This document shows, one piece after another, positions 44,236 to 53,054 of a stretch of DNA of 64,000 bases. The position numbers and the translations under genes were made by a program. This DNA is from Paraburkholderia sabiae (lineage in GTDB: Bacteria; Pseudomonadota; Gammaproteobacteria; Burkholderiales; Burkholderiaceae). The stretch is from contig NZ_CP125295.1 of assembly GCF_030412785.1 (NCBI RefSeq), forward strand, positions 6,520,007-6,584,006. Reading direction: 5' to 3'. The notes beneath the pieces are model-generated. The model did no database searches, was not told the origin of the DNA, and worked only from the letters and a program-made list of their open reading frames with translations. Position 1 is the first letter of the stretch, and each line of letters begins with the position of its first letter.

Positions 44236-44258
44236 AAAAAGCCGCCCGTTGGGCGGCC
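44236..44258 (-). terminator. Rho-independent terminator
   Basis: GCCGCCC-GTT-GGGCGGC stem followed on the minus strand by six T, about 30 bases past the stop of the small membrane gene at 44286. Confidence 0.8.
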
Positions 44259-44285
44259 TTCATGACAAGGTGACGTGCGACGCGT

Positions 44286-44651
44286 TCAGACGCGCGGATC
44301 GGCGCTCGTGTGGCGCGCCTGTTTGCCTGCGGCGGCGCGGCAAGCCGGCGCATCGGTGCGTGTCTGGCAAACCGTCGCGGCAGGCGCGATCGATTGATGA
44401 TTGCCCGCTGAACGGGCTTTGAGCGGCGCAGTGAGCAGTGCGATCGGCTTCACGGCCCGCGTTTTGGCGCTGCGGGAGCGCCGATGTTCGAACCACGCGA
44501 AGAGCAACACCCCGAGAGACCCGCCCGGCAGGACGAAAATCACCGCGTACAGAGCCACTTTCCACCAGCGGTTGGCTCCCTGGAAAGTTTGCAGCGCGGA
44601 GTCGGTAAATGAGCGGCCCCAGCCGCCAAGGGTGTTTTTCAGGTACAGCAT
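44286..44651 (-). CDS. Hypothetical membrane protein
   Basis: A 121-residue protein of unknown function. It begins MLYLKNTLGGWGRSFTDSAL and has one clear membrane segment (ALYAVIFVLPGGSLGVLLFAWF, about residues 33-54) followed by a basic, low-complexity C-terminal tail with two cysteines. ATG 44649-44651 has AGAGGA upstream. It is transcribed towards the outer-membrane factor, but a terminator lies between them. I recall similar short proteins in Burkholderia; no role is assigned. Confidence 0.7.
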   Translation of the reverse strand: MLYLKNTLGGWGRSFTDSALQTFQGANRWWKVALYAVIFVLPGGSLGVLLFAWFEHRRSRSAKTRAVKPIALLTAPLKARSAGNHQSIAPAATVCQTRTDAPACRAAAGKQARHTSADPRV

Positions 44652-44833
44652 CGCGGGAATCCTCTGTGCGCCGGCAAAAGTAGGCGCACCCAAGTGCGGT
44701 CAGAACATGATCTCCGATGACGCGGATTGCGTAACTCGTTGTCTGTCATAATATTGACCATGCAACCAATTTTCAAGATACTGTGCGTCGCAGCATGGTC
44801 TTGTGTTGTTTTTTAGCGTTCGATTTGACTTCA

Positions 44834-44845
44834 CTGCCTGGGCAG
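44834..44845. promoter_or_regulatory. MarR-type operator candidate upstream of marR
   Basis: CTGCC-TG-GGCAG, inverted repeat with flanking GATAGAATCC. A very similar site lies upstream of the MFS gene (45392-45403). Two matching sites before a regulator and its efflux gene suggest a shared operator; inference. Confidence 0.45.
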
Positions 44846-44901
44846 ATAGAATCCGGGCGATCCGCGCGAGACGCGCTACTCAGGCGATTTCAAAAGCTTC
44901 C

Positions 44902-45352
44902 ATGACGGACGGTCCCTATCAGCCGGAATCGATTCACCTCGAGTCGAGCCTCGGCTATTACCTGACCAAAGCGCGCAACGTGCTGGTCGAGCGAACGGAT
45001 CGCGCGGTCGCGGGCCATGTCGTACGACAGCGGATCGATGACGCGGATGCTCGATCGCCTTGAAAAGAAAGGGTTAATCGCGCGCTCGCGCAGCGACACC
45101 GATCGGCGCGTCGTGAAACTCGGCCTGACGGCGCAGGGCCAGCACGCTGCATCGCAACTGCCGGAGATCGGCGCGGACGTGCTGAACGAACAGTTGCGCG
45201 GGTTCTCGGACACCGACCTCACGACATTGATCGATTTGCTGAGCCGTTTCATTGCAAATGGCATCGGCGGCGGCAATGGCGCGGGCGGATGCGGAACGGG
45301 CATGCCGTCGGACGAAGAACCCGGTTCGTCGATTCAGGGCGAAGAACAATAA
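44902..45352 (+). pseudogene. MarR-family efflux regulator with internal deletion and frameshift
   Basis: The N-terminal part (MTDGPYQPESIHLESSLG to RTDRAVAG) is in one frame and stops at 45061-45063. The C-terminal part (SYDSGSMTRMLDRLEKKGLI and the wing with SDTDRRVVKLGL) is in another frame from about 45017 to 45352. The joint at about 45014-45020 lacks the helices that normally precede the recognition helix, an estimated 25-30 codons by family knowledge. A deletion with a frame change fits. It cannot make a working MarR. Assembly error is possible but less likely, since the neighbouring MFS gene is also broken. Confidence 0.8.
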
Positions 45353-45391
45353 GCGGCCGCGCCGATGCGCGCCTTTGTTTTATCGATTTAT

Positions 45392-45403
45392 CTGTCTGGG
45401 CAG
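45392..45403. promoter_or_regulatory. MarR-type operator candidate upstream of the MFS gene
   Basis: CTGTC-TG-GGCAG, one mismatch from the site at 44834-44845, and followed by GAGAGTGTCGG. Located 96 bases before the MFS start. A second palindrome, TGTCATGACA, lies at 45452-45461. Confidence 0.4.
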
Positions 45404-45498
45404 AGAGTGTCGGAACATGAAAGTGGCGTCGAAGGTCGCTGTCATTTTCATGTCATGACAAGTTTCTGACGGCTCAACGTGATCAGGAGAGCACGCGC

Positions 45499-47115
45499 AT
45501 GAATGCTTCGGTATCCGCTCCCGGCGATACAACAGCCGATTCGACGCCGCCCATCGCCGCTACGCCCGCGCAACTGGCCGCCCCTGCTCCGGCCCCGGCT
45601 CCGCTCACCGGCGGCACGCTCGCGCTGCTGACGGTCGGCCTCGCGCTCGGCACGTTCATGGAAGTGCTCGACACGTCGATTGCCAACGTCGCCGTGCCGA
45701 CCATCTCCGGCAGTCTCGGCGTCGCGACCAGCGAGGGGACGTGGGTAATCTCGTCGTACTCGGTGGCATCGGCGATTGCCGTGCCGTTGACGGGCTGGCT
45801 CGCCCGGCGGGTCGGCGAGGTGCGATTGTTCACGCTGTCAGTGCTGCTTTTCACGATCGCGTCGGCGGCTTGCGGCTTCGCGCACAACTTCGAGTCGCTG
45901 ATCGCGTTTCGTCTGCTTCAGGGGCTGGTTTCCGGTCCGATGGTGCCGCTGTCGCAGACCATTTTGATGCGCTCCTATCCGCTGGAAAAGCGCGGCCTCG
46001 CGCTCGGCTTATGGGCGATGACGGTGATCGTCGCGCCGATCTTCGGTCCCGTGATGGGCGGCTGGATCACCGACAACTACACCTGGCCGTGAATCTTCTA
46101 CATCAACCTGCCGATCGGCCTCTTTTCGGCGGCGTGCGCCTACTTTCTGCTGCGCGGACGCGAAACGCCGAAGTCGACACAGCGTATCGACGGCATCGGC
46201 CTCGGCTTGCTGGTGATCGGCGTGGCGTGTCTGCAAATGGTGCTCGATCTCGGCAAGGACCGCGACTGGTTCAATTCGACGTTCATCGTCGCGCTCGCGA
46301 TCATCGCCGTGACGTCGCTTGCGTTCATGATCGTGTGGGAAACGACGGAGAAGGAGCCCGTCGTCGACCTGTCGCTGTTCAAGGACCGCAACTTTGCGCT
46401 GGGCGCGCTGATCATCTCGTTCGGCTTTATGGCGTTTTTCGGGTCTGTGGTGATCTTTCCGCTCTGGCTGCAGACGGTGATGGGCTACACGGCGGGCAAA
46501 GCCGGCCTCGCGACGGCGCCCGTCGGTCTCCTCGCGCTGGTTCTGTCGCCGCTGATCGGACGCAACATGCATCGGCTCAATCTGCGGATCGTGGCCAGCT
46601 TCGCGTTCGTCGTGTTCGCGCTCGTGTCGATATGGAATTCGACGTTCACGCTCGATGTGCCGTTCAATCACGTGATCCTGCCGCGACTCGTACAGGGCAT
46701 CGGCGTCGCCTGCTTCTTCGTGCCGATGACGACGATCACGCTCTCCAGCATTTCCGACGAGCGGCTCGCGAGCGCATCCGGGTTATCGAATTTTCTGCGC
46801 ATGCTGTCGGGCGCAATCGGTACGGCGATCAGTACGACGTTTTGGGAAAACGACGCGATCTATCACCACGCGGTGCTGTCGGAATCGGCGAGCGCCTATT
46901 CGGCGAATACGGCGTCTTATAGCGATCTGCTCACGTCGCTGGGCTTCAAGGGACAGGCGTTGACAGCGCAATTGAATGAGATCGTCACGCAGCAGGGCTA
47001 CATGATGGCGACCAACGATTTCTTCCGCATTTCGTGCGCGGCTTTCGTCGTGCTTGCCTGTCTCGTGTGGATAACGAAGCCACAAAAAGGCGCGGCGGCG
47101 TCAATGGGTCATTGA
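45499..47115 (+). pseudogene. MFS multidrug transporter (EmrB/DHA2 family) with an in-frame nonsense codon
   Basis: Reading across one stop gives 538 codons of a DHA2/EmrB-type 14-helix exporter (start TVGLALGTFMEVLDTSIANV). Codon 198 is TGA (46090-46092) in the context NYTWP-stop-IFYINLPIG, where homologues have Trp (TGG). The reading frame is otherwise intact to 47115. A single G-to-A change explains it. The N-terminal 197 residues alone hold only about five or six helices and cannot form an exporter. No HlyD-type (EmrA) gene lies between marR and this gene, where I expect it from related loci. Confidence 0.85.
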
Positions 47116-47124
47116 CGCCGCCGC
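47084..47124 (-). terminator. Terminator of the OmpA-like gene, overlapping the MFS stop codon
   Basis: A perfect 15-base-pair stem with three-base loop (47092-47124), followed on the minus strand by GCC and five T. The MFS stop codon lies in the stem. Confidence 0.75.
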
Positions 47125-47148
47125 TGCGGATACTTCGGGGAAGAAGAA

Positions 47149-47874
47149 TTACTTGCCGTCGACCTGGATCTCGACGCGGCGATTCTTCGCACGGCCGATA
47201 GCCGTCTTGTTCGGCGCAACAGGCGAGGCGCTGCCGTAGCCTTCGACGTCCCACTTCGTAGCACGCAGGCCTGCCGTCGCGAGATAGCCCTGGACCGAGC
47301 GAGCGCGTGCCGCGGACAGACGGTTGTTCAACTCGGCCGAACCCGTCGAATCGGTATAACCGGCAATCGTCAGGCGATCGATGTCGACGCCCTGATTCGC
47401 CGCGACGAAGTCGTCGAGCTTGGTCGTTGCGATCGGCGTGAGCGTGGCGCTGCCGACTGCGAAGGTCGCGTCGCCTTGCAATGTGATCTTGCGGATGGGT
47501 GCATGGCGAACGGGCGCCGGTGCGGGCGTGGGTGCAGCGACGGGCGCAACGACGACGGGCACCGGCTTGACCGGTTCCTCGACGACCGGCGTCGAGCACT
47601 GGAAGGTGATTTCGCGCGGATCGTTTTCACCTTTGAGATCCGACGTCATGTGATCGACCGACGTGATGCGCGTAGCCGGCTTGTCGCCGCAAACGCGCTT
47701 GACTTCGTTCATGCAGGTCTTGGAGCTTTCCAGCAATCCGAGACATTGCACGCGGTACGCTTGAGTGCCGTTGGGCAGCACGACGACATCGGTGTTGTGG
47801 GCGAGACCAGAATACGCAGTGCAGCCTGCGATGCCGGCGGCGCAGGCCATCGCTGTGAGAATGCGAAAAAACAT
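47149..47874 (-). CDS. OmpA-family outer-membrane lipoprotein
   Basis: A 241-residue lipoprotein: signal peptide with lipobox GIAGC (Cys about 18), a Cys-containing N-terminal region, a Pro/Ala/Val-rich linker (about residues 105-130), and a C-terminal OmpA-like peptidoglycan-binding domain (TIAGYTDSTGSAELNNRLS and RRVEIQVDGK). It should anchor the outer membrane to peptidoglycan. I chose ATG 47872-47874; the longer frame to 48066 precedes it without support. The terminator overlaps the MFS pseudogene. Confidence 0.92.
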   Translation of the reverse strand: MFFRILTAMACAAGIAGCTAYSGLAHNTDVVVLPNGTQAYRVQCLGLLESSKTCMNEVKRVCGDKPATRITSVDHMTSDLKGENDPREITFQCSTPVVEEPVKPVPVVVAPVAAPTPAPAPVRHAPIRKITLQGDATFAVGSATLTPIATTKLDDFVAANQGVDIDRLTIAGYTDSTGSAELNNRLSAARARSVQGYLATAGLRATKWDVEGYGSASPVAPNKTAIGRAKNRRVEIQVDGK

Positions 47875-47977
47875 GAGACTTCTCGTAGAGTAAATTGAAG
47901 TGACGAGACGATATGAGGAGAGCGTCAACACCAATCGGAGAAGTCTTAAAGGAGGCGTTGCGCGGGATGCTTCCGTT

Positions 47978-48454
47978 CTATTGCGAAACGGGCTCGCCCG
48001 TCGGCGAGGTTGTCGACTGCCCACCTGATCCCGCAGATCCCGCCGACTGGCCGGATGTCGTCGCACCAGCCGAACTGCTTCGCACGAACGCCTTGAAATC
48101 GGCGCCTGCTTCCCACGGATTCGGTTTACAGCCGAGCGAACTGTCGCAATGCGCGGCGAAGCCGATCGTCGAAGTGCCGTCGTTGTTCGGCGTCTTGGTC
48201 ATTTCGAATGAGAGATCGCGTTTGCCGCCGTCCGGACCGGCCGTCTGGATCAACGTATCCGTCGAAGTCGCGACTTCGTAGCGGGAATGCGTCGTGACCC
48301 ACGTATGCGCGCGCGCCCACCACACATCGCATTGACTCTTGCTCGTGCATGTCAGCGGCGCGGTGGCGATCTGCATCACGTCGGGATTCACCTGCCCGCG
48401 CGTCGTGCAGCCGGCCGCCACGACACAAAGCGCGACTATCAGACTCTTGTTCAT
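47978..48454 (-). CDS. Hypothetical lipoprotein
   Basis: A 158-residue protein with a lipoprotein signal (VVAAGC, Cys about 16), then a domain containing CTSKSQCDVWWARAHTWV and a Ser/Gly/Thr-rich C-terminus. Four further cysteines may form disulfides. GGAGGAAAC gives a strong ribosome site for ATG 48452-48454; the much longer frame up to 50368 is antisense-type read-through over gshA. No family recognised. It lies 103 bases upstream of the OmpA-like gene on the same strand. Confidence 0.8.
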   Translation of the reverse strand: MNKSLIVALCVVAAGCTTRGQVNPDVMQIATAPLTCTSKSQCDVWWARAHTWVTTHSRYEVATSTDTLIQTAGPDGGKRDLSFEMTKTPNNDGTSTIGFAAHCDSSLGCKPNPWEAGADFKAFVRSSSAGATTSGQSAGSAGSGGQSTTSPTGEPVSQ

Positions 48455-48619
48455 AACCCGGTTTCCTCCCTGGCATTTGTTCGAGCGGCAAAGCGCTGCG
48501 TTATACAGGGTTGGACCGCGACGTCGCCGGTGCGTTTCATACCGCGCGCATGAAGCGGCAGCGATGTTCGGGCAGCGCACCGTCCGTCGCAGCAATTTCC
48601 GGCCCCGCTCCGTGCTCAC

Positions 48620-48647
48620 AAAAAAGGGCAGCGCGAAGCTGCCCTTT
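48620..48647 (-). terminator. Rho-independent terminator of gshA
   Basis: GGGCAGC-GCGAA-GCTGCCC stem with six T on the minus-strand side, 43 bases past the gshA stop. Confidence 0.85.
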
Positions 48648-48690
48648 CTTCTTGCGACACCCAAAGCGCGAACTGCGCGCCGTAGTTTCC

Positions 48691-50304
48691 TTAGACGCTG
48701 AAGCGGTTCAACGTATACGCGCGATAGGCGGCGACGAATGCATCGAACGAACCGACTTCTTCGCGCTCCAGCTTCGTCTGTTCGGCGAGCGATTCGGCGG
48801 CAAGCGCAGTGAACTCTTGCGTTTGCGCTTCGTCGAGCGGACGCGCGCGGAAAAACTCCGCATGCGCGATGCTCTGCGCGAGACCGAATTCGAGGAAGCT
48901 CTGTTTCTTGTCGTGCATGATCTGCAGCACGCGAGCCGACGGCGTCAACGACGCGTCCGCGAGCTTCGCGCGTTGCGCCGCAACCGAGCGCGCGTGGCTG
49001 TCGTCGCCGCGAATCGAATCGAGCACGCCGGCCGCGTGATCGATTTTCGCGAGCAGCTCGTTGGCCCAGTCGAGCATCTTGACGGGTTGTCCGTCGCGCA
49101 CCAGTTCGAGGCCCGGCTTGCGCCCTTCCATCGTCACGCGGCCGAAGTTCTGGTTCGCCTCGCAGTACGCGGGCGGCGGCAGCGTCGCGCTGTCGTCGAG
49201 TGCGCAGACGAGCAGATAGGCGTCGAGGAAACGCGCCGTTTCGAGCGCGATGCCCGTCGGTTCGAACGGATCGATATCCATGCAGCGCACTTCGACGTAC
49301 TGCACGCCACGCGCAGCGAGCGCATGCAACGGGCGCTCGCCGGGATACGTGACGCGCTTCGGGCGAATCGTCGAATAAAACTCGTTTTCGATCTGCAGCA
49401 CGTTCGTGTTGATCTGCACCCATTCGCCGTCGCGCTGCGTGCCGATTGCCTCGTATTGCGGATACGGCTGGCTGACGGCTTTCGCGAGCGCGTCGAGATA
49501 GCCGGGCAGCGTGTCGTAGTCGGCGTGAAGTGCGGCTTGCGCGGTCGTGTTCGAATAGCCGAGATCGCTCATGCGCAGACTCGTCGCGTACGGACGATAG
49601 AGCGTATCGGCGTCGAACGTTTCGAGCGTGTGCTGACGGCCGCGCAGGAAGCGCCGGTCGAGCGCCGGCGACGCGCCAAACAGATACATCAGCAGCCAGG
49701 CTGTGCGGCGGAAATTGCGGATCAGTGCGAGATAGCGCTCGGACTGGAAATCCACGGCATTGGCCGTCGATTTCTGATCGGCGCGCAACAGCCGCCACAC
49801 TTCTTCGTTCAACGAATAGTTGTAGTGGATGCCTGCGATGCATTGCATCGTGCGTCCGTAACGCAGCGCGAGTCCCACGCGATACACGTACTTCAGTTTG
49901 CCGATATTCGACGTGCCATAGCGCGCGATGGGAATCTGGTCGTCCTCGGGCAAGAGGCCCGGCATCGAGTTGTTCCACAGCACTTCGTCGCCGATGACCG
50001 AATAGACGAAGCGATGCAGCGTATCGAGGCGTTCGATCGTCGTCGACGCGTCGTGCTCGGCGGGCGTGATCAGCTCTAGCAGCGCTTCCGAATAGTCGGT
50101 GGTCAGCGAAGGATGCGTGAGCGCCGAGCCAAGCGAGCGCGGATGCTGCGTCATCGCGAGATGGCCGTCGGACAGGACGCGCAAGCTTTCCTTTTCGATG
50201 CCGCGCAAACCGGTCGTCAGCGCTTCGCGCTGCGGACCGGAAGTCAGCACGGACAGGCGATGCAAAAGCGCGTCGGTCGTGCGGGTGGGTGTCGTGTTTG
50301 GCAT
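48691..50304 (-). CDS. gshA: Glutamate-cysteine ligase (type 1)
   Basis: A 537-residue proteobacterial GshA, which makes gamma-glutamylcysteine, the first step of glutathione synthesis. Family blocks are visible: RGIEKESLRVLSDGHLAMTQ near residue 35, ELITPAEHD, GLLPEDDQIPIARYG and CIAGIHYNYSLNE. Length matches the family. I chose ATG 50302-50304 (MPNTTPTRTTDAL); there is no strong ribosome site, and an ATG at 50334 is possible. A hairpin terminator follows. Confidence 0.94.
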   Translation of the reverse strand: MPNTTPTRTTDALLHRLSVLTSGPQREALTTGLRGIEKESLRVLSDGHLAMTQHPRSLGSALTHPSLTTDYSEALLELITPAEHDASTTIERLDTLHRFVYSVIGDEVLWNNSMPGLLPEDDQIPIARYGTSNIGKLKYVYRVGLALRYGRTMQCIAGIHYNYSLNEEVWRLLRADQKSTANAVDFQSERYLALIRNFRRTAWLLMYLFGASPALDRRFLRGRQHTLETFDADTLYRPYATSLRMSDLGYSNTTAQAALHADYDTLPGYLDALAKAVSQPYPQYEAIGTQRDGEWVQINTNVLQIENEFYSTIRPKRVTYPGERPLHALAARGVQYVEVRCMDIDPFEPTGIALETARFLDAYLLVCALDDSATLPPPAYCEANQNFGRVTMEGRKPGLELVRDGQPVKMLDWANELLAKIDHAAGVLDSIRGDDSHARSVAAQRAKLADASLTPSARVLQIMHDKKQSFLEFGLAQSIAHAEFFRARPLDEAQTQEFTALAAESLAEQTKLEREEVGSFDAFVAAYRAYTLNRFSV

Positions 50305-50564
50305 TGATGCGGGTCGAACATGGTCGGCCGCCATGCGCCGCACGGTACTGCTCGAGCGCGGCCGACAACGTTCGGCGGAATTTTCAGTAGCGGGCACTTT
50401 AACATCTCGCCGAAACGGCTGCTTGTCGTTGCCTCAGGCCCGTCCCGCGCCGCTCTCCCGCCGCTTCCGATGGGGCTCGCGAGGTTCGCGCGCGTCCTCT
50501 CACTGTACGCCGCGCGGGTCCGCAAAGTCGATTGCCGCCGACCGCCGATATGTGCGGAAGACCG

Positions 50565-50636
50565 CTAGCCGCCGCGTGCTGCGCCCGCGCGATCGGCGAC
50601 TTCATTCCACAGATGCATCGTCGCGTACGAAGGCCG
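50565..50636 (-). repeat. Diverged duplicate of the alkA 3' end
   Basis: A 72-base unit directly after the alkA stop encodes, on the minus strand, SYATMHLWNEVADRAGAARG, then Gly and a stop. This nearly repeats the real C-terminus of AlkA (YAAMHLWNEVADRAGAARGG). Period 72 keeps the reading frame. Most of the differences are at wobble positions, so the two copies diverged under protein-level selection before being placed together. The rest of the gap between gshA and alkA (50305-50564) shows no gene. Confidence 0.75.
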
Positions 50637-51560
50637 CTAACCGCCACGCGCCGCACCGGCGCGGTCGGCAACCTCGTTCCATAGGTGCATCGCCGCATAC
50701 GCGCGCCACGGTCGCCAGGCGTCGGTGCGGGCGCGCTGCTGGTTGGGACGCACGAGCGCCGGGTCGCGCGCCGCGATCGCCTGCATCAGCACGAGGTCCC
50801 ACGCGGGCCATGCGTCGGCGTCGCGCCAGGCGCGCATCGCCACGTACTCGACGGTCCACGGACCGATGCCCGGCAGCGCGAGCAGCGAGGTTCGCAGTTG
50901 CGCGAGGTCGAACGAAGCGCTGCCGATGCTGTCGATCGGCACCTCGCCGTCCGCCACGGCCCGCGCGAACCCTTGCAGCGCCTGGATGCGCTTGCCCGGC
51001 ATGCCGATCTGCGCGAGATCGACGGCGGCGAGCGCGGCGGGCGTCGGGAAGCGCCAGGCGGTGCTTTCGTGCGGATGGCCGTCGATCCGCTCGCCGGCGC
51101 GCTGCACGATCCGTCCGATGATCGTCGTCGCGGCCTTCACGCTGACCTGCTGGCCGACAATAGCCCGCACGACGAGCTCGAACCCGGACCACGCGCCGGG
51201 CACGCGCAGGCCGGGCGCGTTGGCGACCAGCGGAGCGAGCCATGGATCGGCGGCAAGGCTCGCGCCGATCGACTTCGGATCGGCGTGCAGATCGAACATG
51301 CGCGCGATCGGCGCGGCGAGCGCGTCCGCGTGACGGCTCACCGCGCCGTCGAGCGTGACGACAATGCAGTGTTTGCGCGGATGCTTGCGGACGGCGAGCG
51401 TGCCGTTGTCGCCATTCCAGCCGATTGCGCGGCGCCAGACGCCGTCTTCGACCGATTCGACGCCGGGCGTCGCGCGTCCTCCGAAAAACCGGAGGATGCG
51501 CGGCCAGTCATAAGGAGCTTTGAACGGAAGTTCGAGTGTGGCGGTCGGCGTGGGGCTCAA
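50637..51560 (-). CDS. alkA: DNA-3-methyladenine glycosylase II
   Basis: A 307-residue HhH-GPD glycosylase. The helix-hairpin-helix is LLALPGIGPWTVEYVAMRAW (residues 227-246) and the catalytic Asp255 is in WPAWDLVLMQA. The N-terminal AlkA_N domain covers about residues 5-110. It removes alkylated bases. The start codon is TTG, overlapping the ada stop as TTGA, so translation is coupled to ada. The 3' end is followed by a diverged copy of its own last codons. Confidence 0.92.
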   Translation of the reverse strand: MSPTPTATLELPFKAPYDWPRILRFFGGRATPGVESVEDGVWRRAIGWNGDNGTLAVRKHPRKHCIVVTLDGAVSRHADALAAPIARMFDLHADPKSIGASLAADPWLAPLVANAPGLRVPGAWSGFELVVRAIVGQQVSVKAATTIIGRIVQRAGERIDGHPHESTAWRFPTPAALAAVDLAQIGMPGKRIQALQGFARAVADGEVPIDSIGSASFDLAQLRTSLLALPGIGPWTVEYVAMRAWRDADAWPAWDLVLMQAIAARDPALVRPNQQRARTDAWRPWRAYAAMHLWNEVADRAGAARGG

Positions 51561-52702
51561 GCGGCGTGATCCATGTCGGCGGTGGTTTCAGTGGGTTTGT
51601 CGCCATGGCGGGATTCGCGCTGCGCTTCCGTATCGAGCAGCGTCGCCTTGCGCGCGGCGCCCCAGCGATAGCCCGACAGCGCGCCCCCCTTTTGCACGAC
51701 GCGATGGCAGGGTATCGCAAGCGCGACCGGATTCGATGCGCACGCGTTGGCGACGGCGCGCACGGCGCGCGGCGAACCGACCGCTTCGGCGATCTGCGAG
51801 TAGCTGCGCGTCTCGCCGTACGGGATGCGCCGCAGCGCTTCCCACACGCGCTGCTGGAATGCGGTCGCCGCGATGTCGAGCGGCAGATCGAAGCGCTCGC
51901 GCTTGCCTTGCAGATACGCGTCGATCTGTTCGATGAACGGCGCGAGCCGCACGGGATCGCCGACCAGCTCCGCGCTCGCGAATTCGGCGCGAAGATCGTC
52001 GACGAGCGGCGCTTCGGCGTCGCCGAATGCGATCTTGCAGATGCCCTTGTCGGTTGTCGCGACCAGCACGAGGCCGAGCGACGTCGGCGCGCTCGCATAG
52101 TGCACGCGCAATCCGGCGCCCTTCCGCCGATACTCGGACGGCGCCATGCCCAGTTCCGCCGCGGCCGTGTCGTACATCCGCGATGGCGAACCGAAGCCGG
52201 CATCGACGGTCGCGCGCGTAACGTCCGCGCCTCGCTGAAGCGCGTCGCGCAACGCCGCGCCACGCTGTGCGGCCTGATACTGCCGCGGCGACACACCGAC
52301 CACGCGCTTGAAAAGCCGCTGCAAGTGAAACGGGCTGACGTGCACGGCGTCACTCAACTGCGCGAGCGTGAGGCGCTGTTGCGGATCGGCGTCGAGCGCC
52401 GCGCAGGCGCGGTTCACGATCTCGAGCTCGCGCGGCAGGCCGCCCGGCTGACAGCGCTTGCATTCGCGATAACCGGCGGCGCGGGCGTCGTCGGCGGATT
52501 CGAAGAAGTCGACGTTTTCACGACGCGGCAATCGCGATGCGCATGACGGACGGCAGAAGACGCCCGTCGTCCGGACGCCGTAGAAGAAGGCGCCATCGGC
52601 GGACATGTCGCGTTTCAGTACGGCCGTCCAGCGGTCATCTTCGCTGTCGAACGCGGCGGGTGCGGCGTGAGAGAAGGCTGTGTTCATCGCTGTGTTCATC
52701 AT
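51557..52702 (-). CDS. ada: Ada regulatory protein / O6-alkylguanine-DNA alkyltransferase
   Basis: A 381-residue bifunctional protein. The N-terminal zinc site has GVFCRPSC (Cys50, Cys54) and ECKRC (Cys81, Cys84); Cys50 should accept methyl from phosphotriesters. An AraC-type HTH follows (residues 100-195), then the MGMT domain with active-site IPCHRVV (Cys332). It repairs O6-methylguanine and, once methylated, activates ada-alkA. Last gene boundary overlaps alkA by four bases. Two adjacent ATG codons (52700-52702 and 52697-52699) can start it. Confidence 0.95.
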   Translation of the reverse strand: MMNTAMNTAFSHAAPAAFDSEDDRWTAVLKRDMSADGAFFYGVRTTGVFCRPSCASRLPRRENVDFFESADDARAAGYRECKRCQPGGLPRELEIVNRACAALDADPQQRLTLAQLSDAVHVSPFHLQRLFKRVVGVSPRQYQAAQRGAALRDALQRGADVTRATVDAGFGSPSRMYDTAAAELGMAPSEYRRKGAGLRVHYASAPTSLGLVLVATTDKGICKIAFGDAEAPLVDDLRAEFASAELVGDPVRLAPFIEQIDAYLQGKRERFDLPLDIAATAFQQRVWEALRRIPYGETRSYSQIAEAVGSPRAVRAVANACASNPVALAIPCHRVVQKGGALSGYRWGAARKATLLDTEAQRESRHGDKPTETTADMDHAA

Positions 52703-52865
52703 GTGCCCCGGAGGACGGTTTTGATGCTTACCACTTTAGCGGGCACCTTCACACAGTACGCTCCGCTTCTTGCTATGTCATTTGGGCTGCCCGCGAACCG
52801 GCTTTTTCCCAGATATCGGGAGTCATTCCGCCCCAAAAAAGTTGGGGTTTTCCCTTAAAAAGTTA

Positions 52866-52894
52866 TTGCGTCGCATCAACCCCGCGTGTATAGT
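52866..52894 (+). promoter_or_regulatory. Sigma70 promoter of the candidate sRNA
   Basis: TTGCGT (52866-52871), a 17-base spacer, TATAGT (52889-52894). Both hexamers match well and the spacing is ideal. The predicted start is close to 52901. Confidence 0.65.
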
Positions 52895-52900
52895 GGTTCT

Positions 52901-52964
52901 TGTCTCCTCCATGTCTCCTCCTGATATGGATTCAGCCCGCTCCAAGTCGAGCGGGCTTTTTTTT
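52901..52964 (+). ncRNA. Candidate small RNA with repeated anti-Shine-Dalgarno motif
   Basis: A predicted transcript of about 64 nucleotides. Its 5' part contains TGTCTCCTCC twice, nine to eleven bases apart, complementary to GGAGG-type ribosome binding sites; the part appears unstructured. A GC-rich hairpin, AGCCCGCTC/GAGCGGGCT (52934-52957), and eight T form a perfect terminator with the U-tail favoured by Hfq. No gene precedes the terminator on this strand, and a strong promoter lies directly upstream. It may repress mRNAs by pairing to their ribosome binding sites. No known sRNA family recognised. Confidence 0.6.
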
Positions 52965-53054
52965 GCCTTGTCGCTTGATGCCCGCGACGATCTCCACGCG
53001 CGATACCTTCTAAACTGGGTTCTCCACCGAACTCCAGAGACGGGATGCGCCGCC

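Larger units (their letters stand above)
52703..53054. other. Intergenic region holding a candidate sRNA gene
   Basis: About 350 bases between ada and the VOC gene. The ada promoter should lie at the left. From 52866 there is a promoter-small transcript-terminator unit on the plus strand (next entries). No open reading frame is convincing. Confidence 0.6.

Noticed and set aside
45410-45460. 13-codon frame starting ATGAAAGTGG between the marR and MFS remnants
   Set aside because: Too short and without a recognisable HlyD remnant; coding potential cannot be argued.
50399-50698. Minus-strand frame that spans both copies of the alkA 3' end
   Set aside because: It is in a different frame from alkA and its internal repetition simply reflects the DNA duplication.
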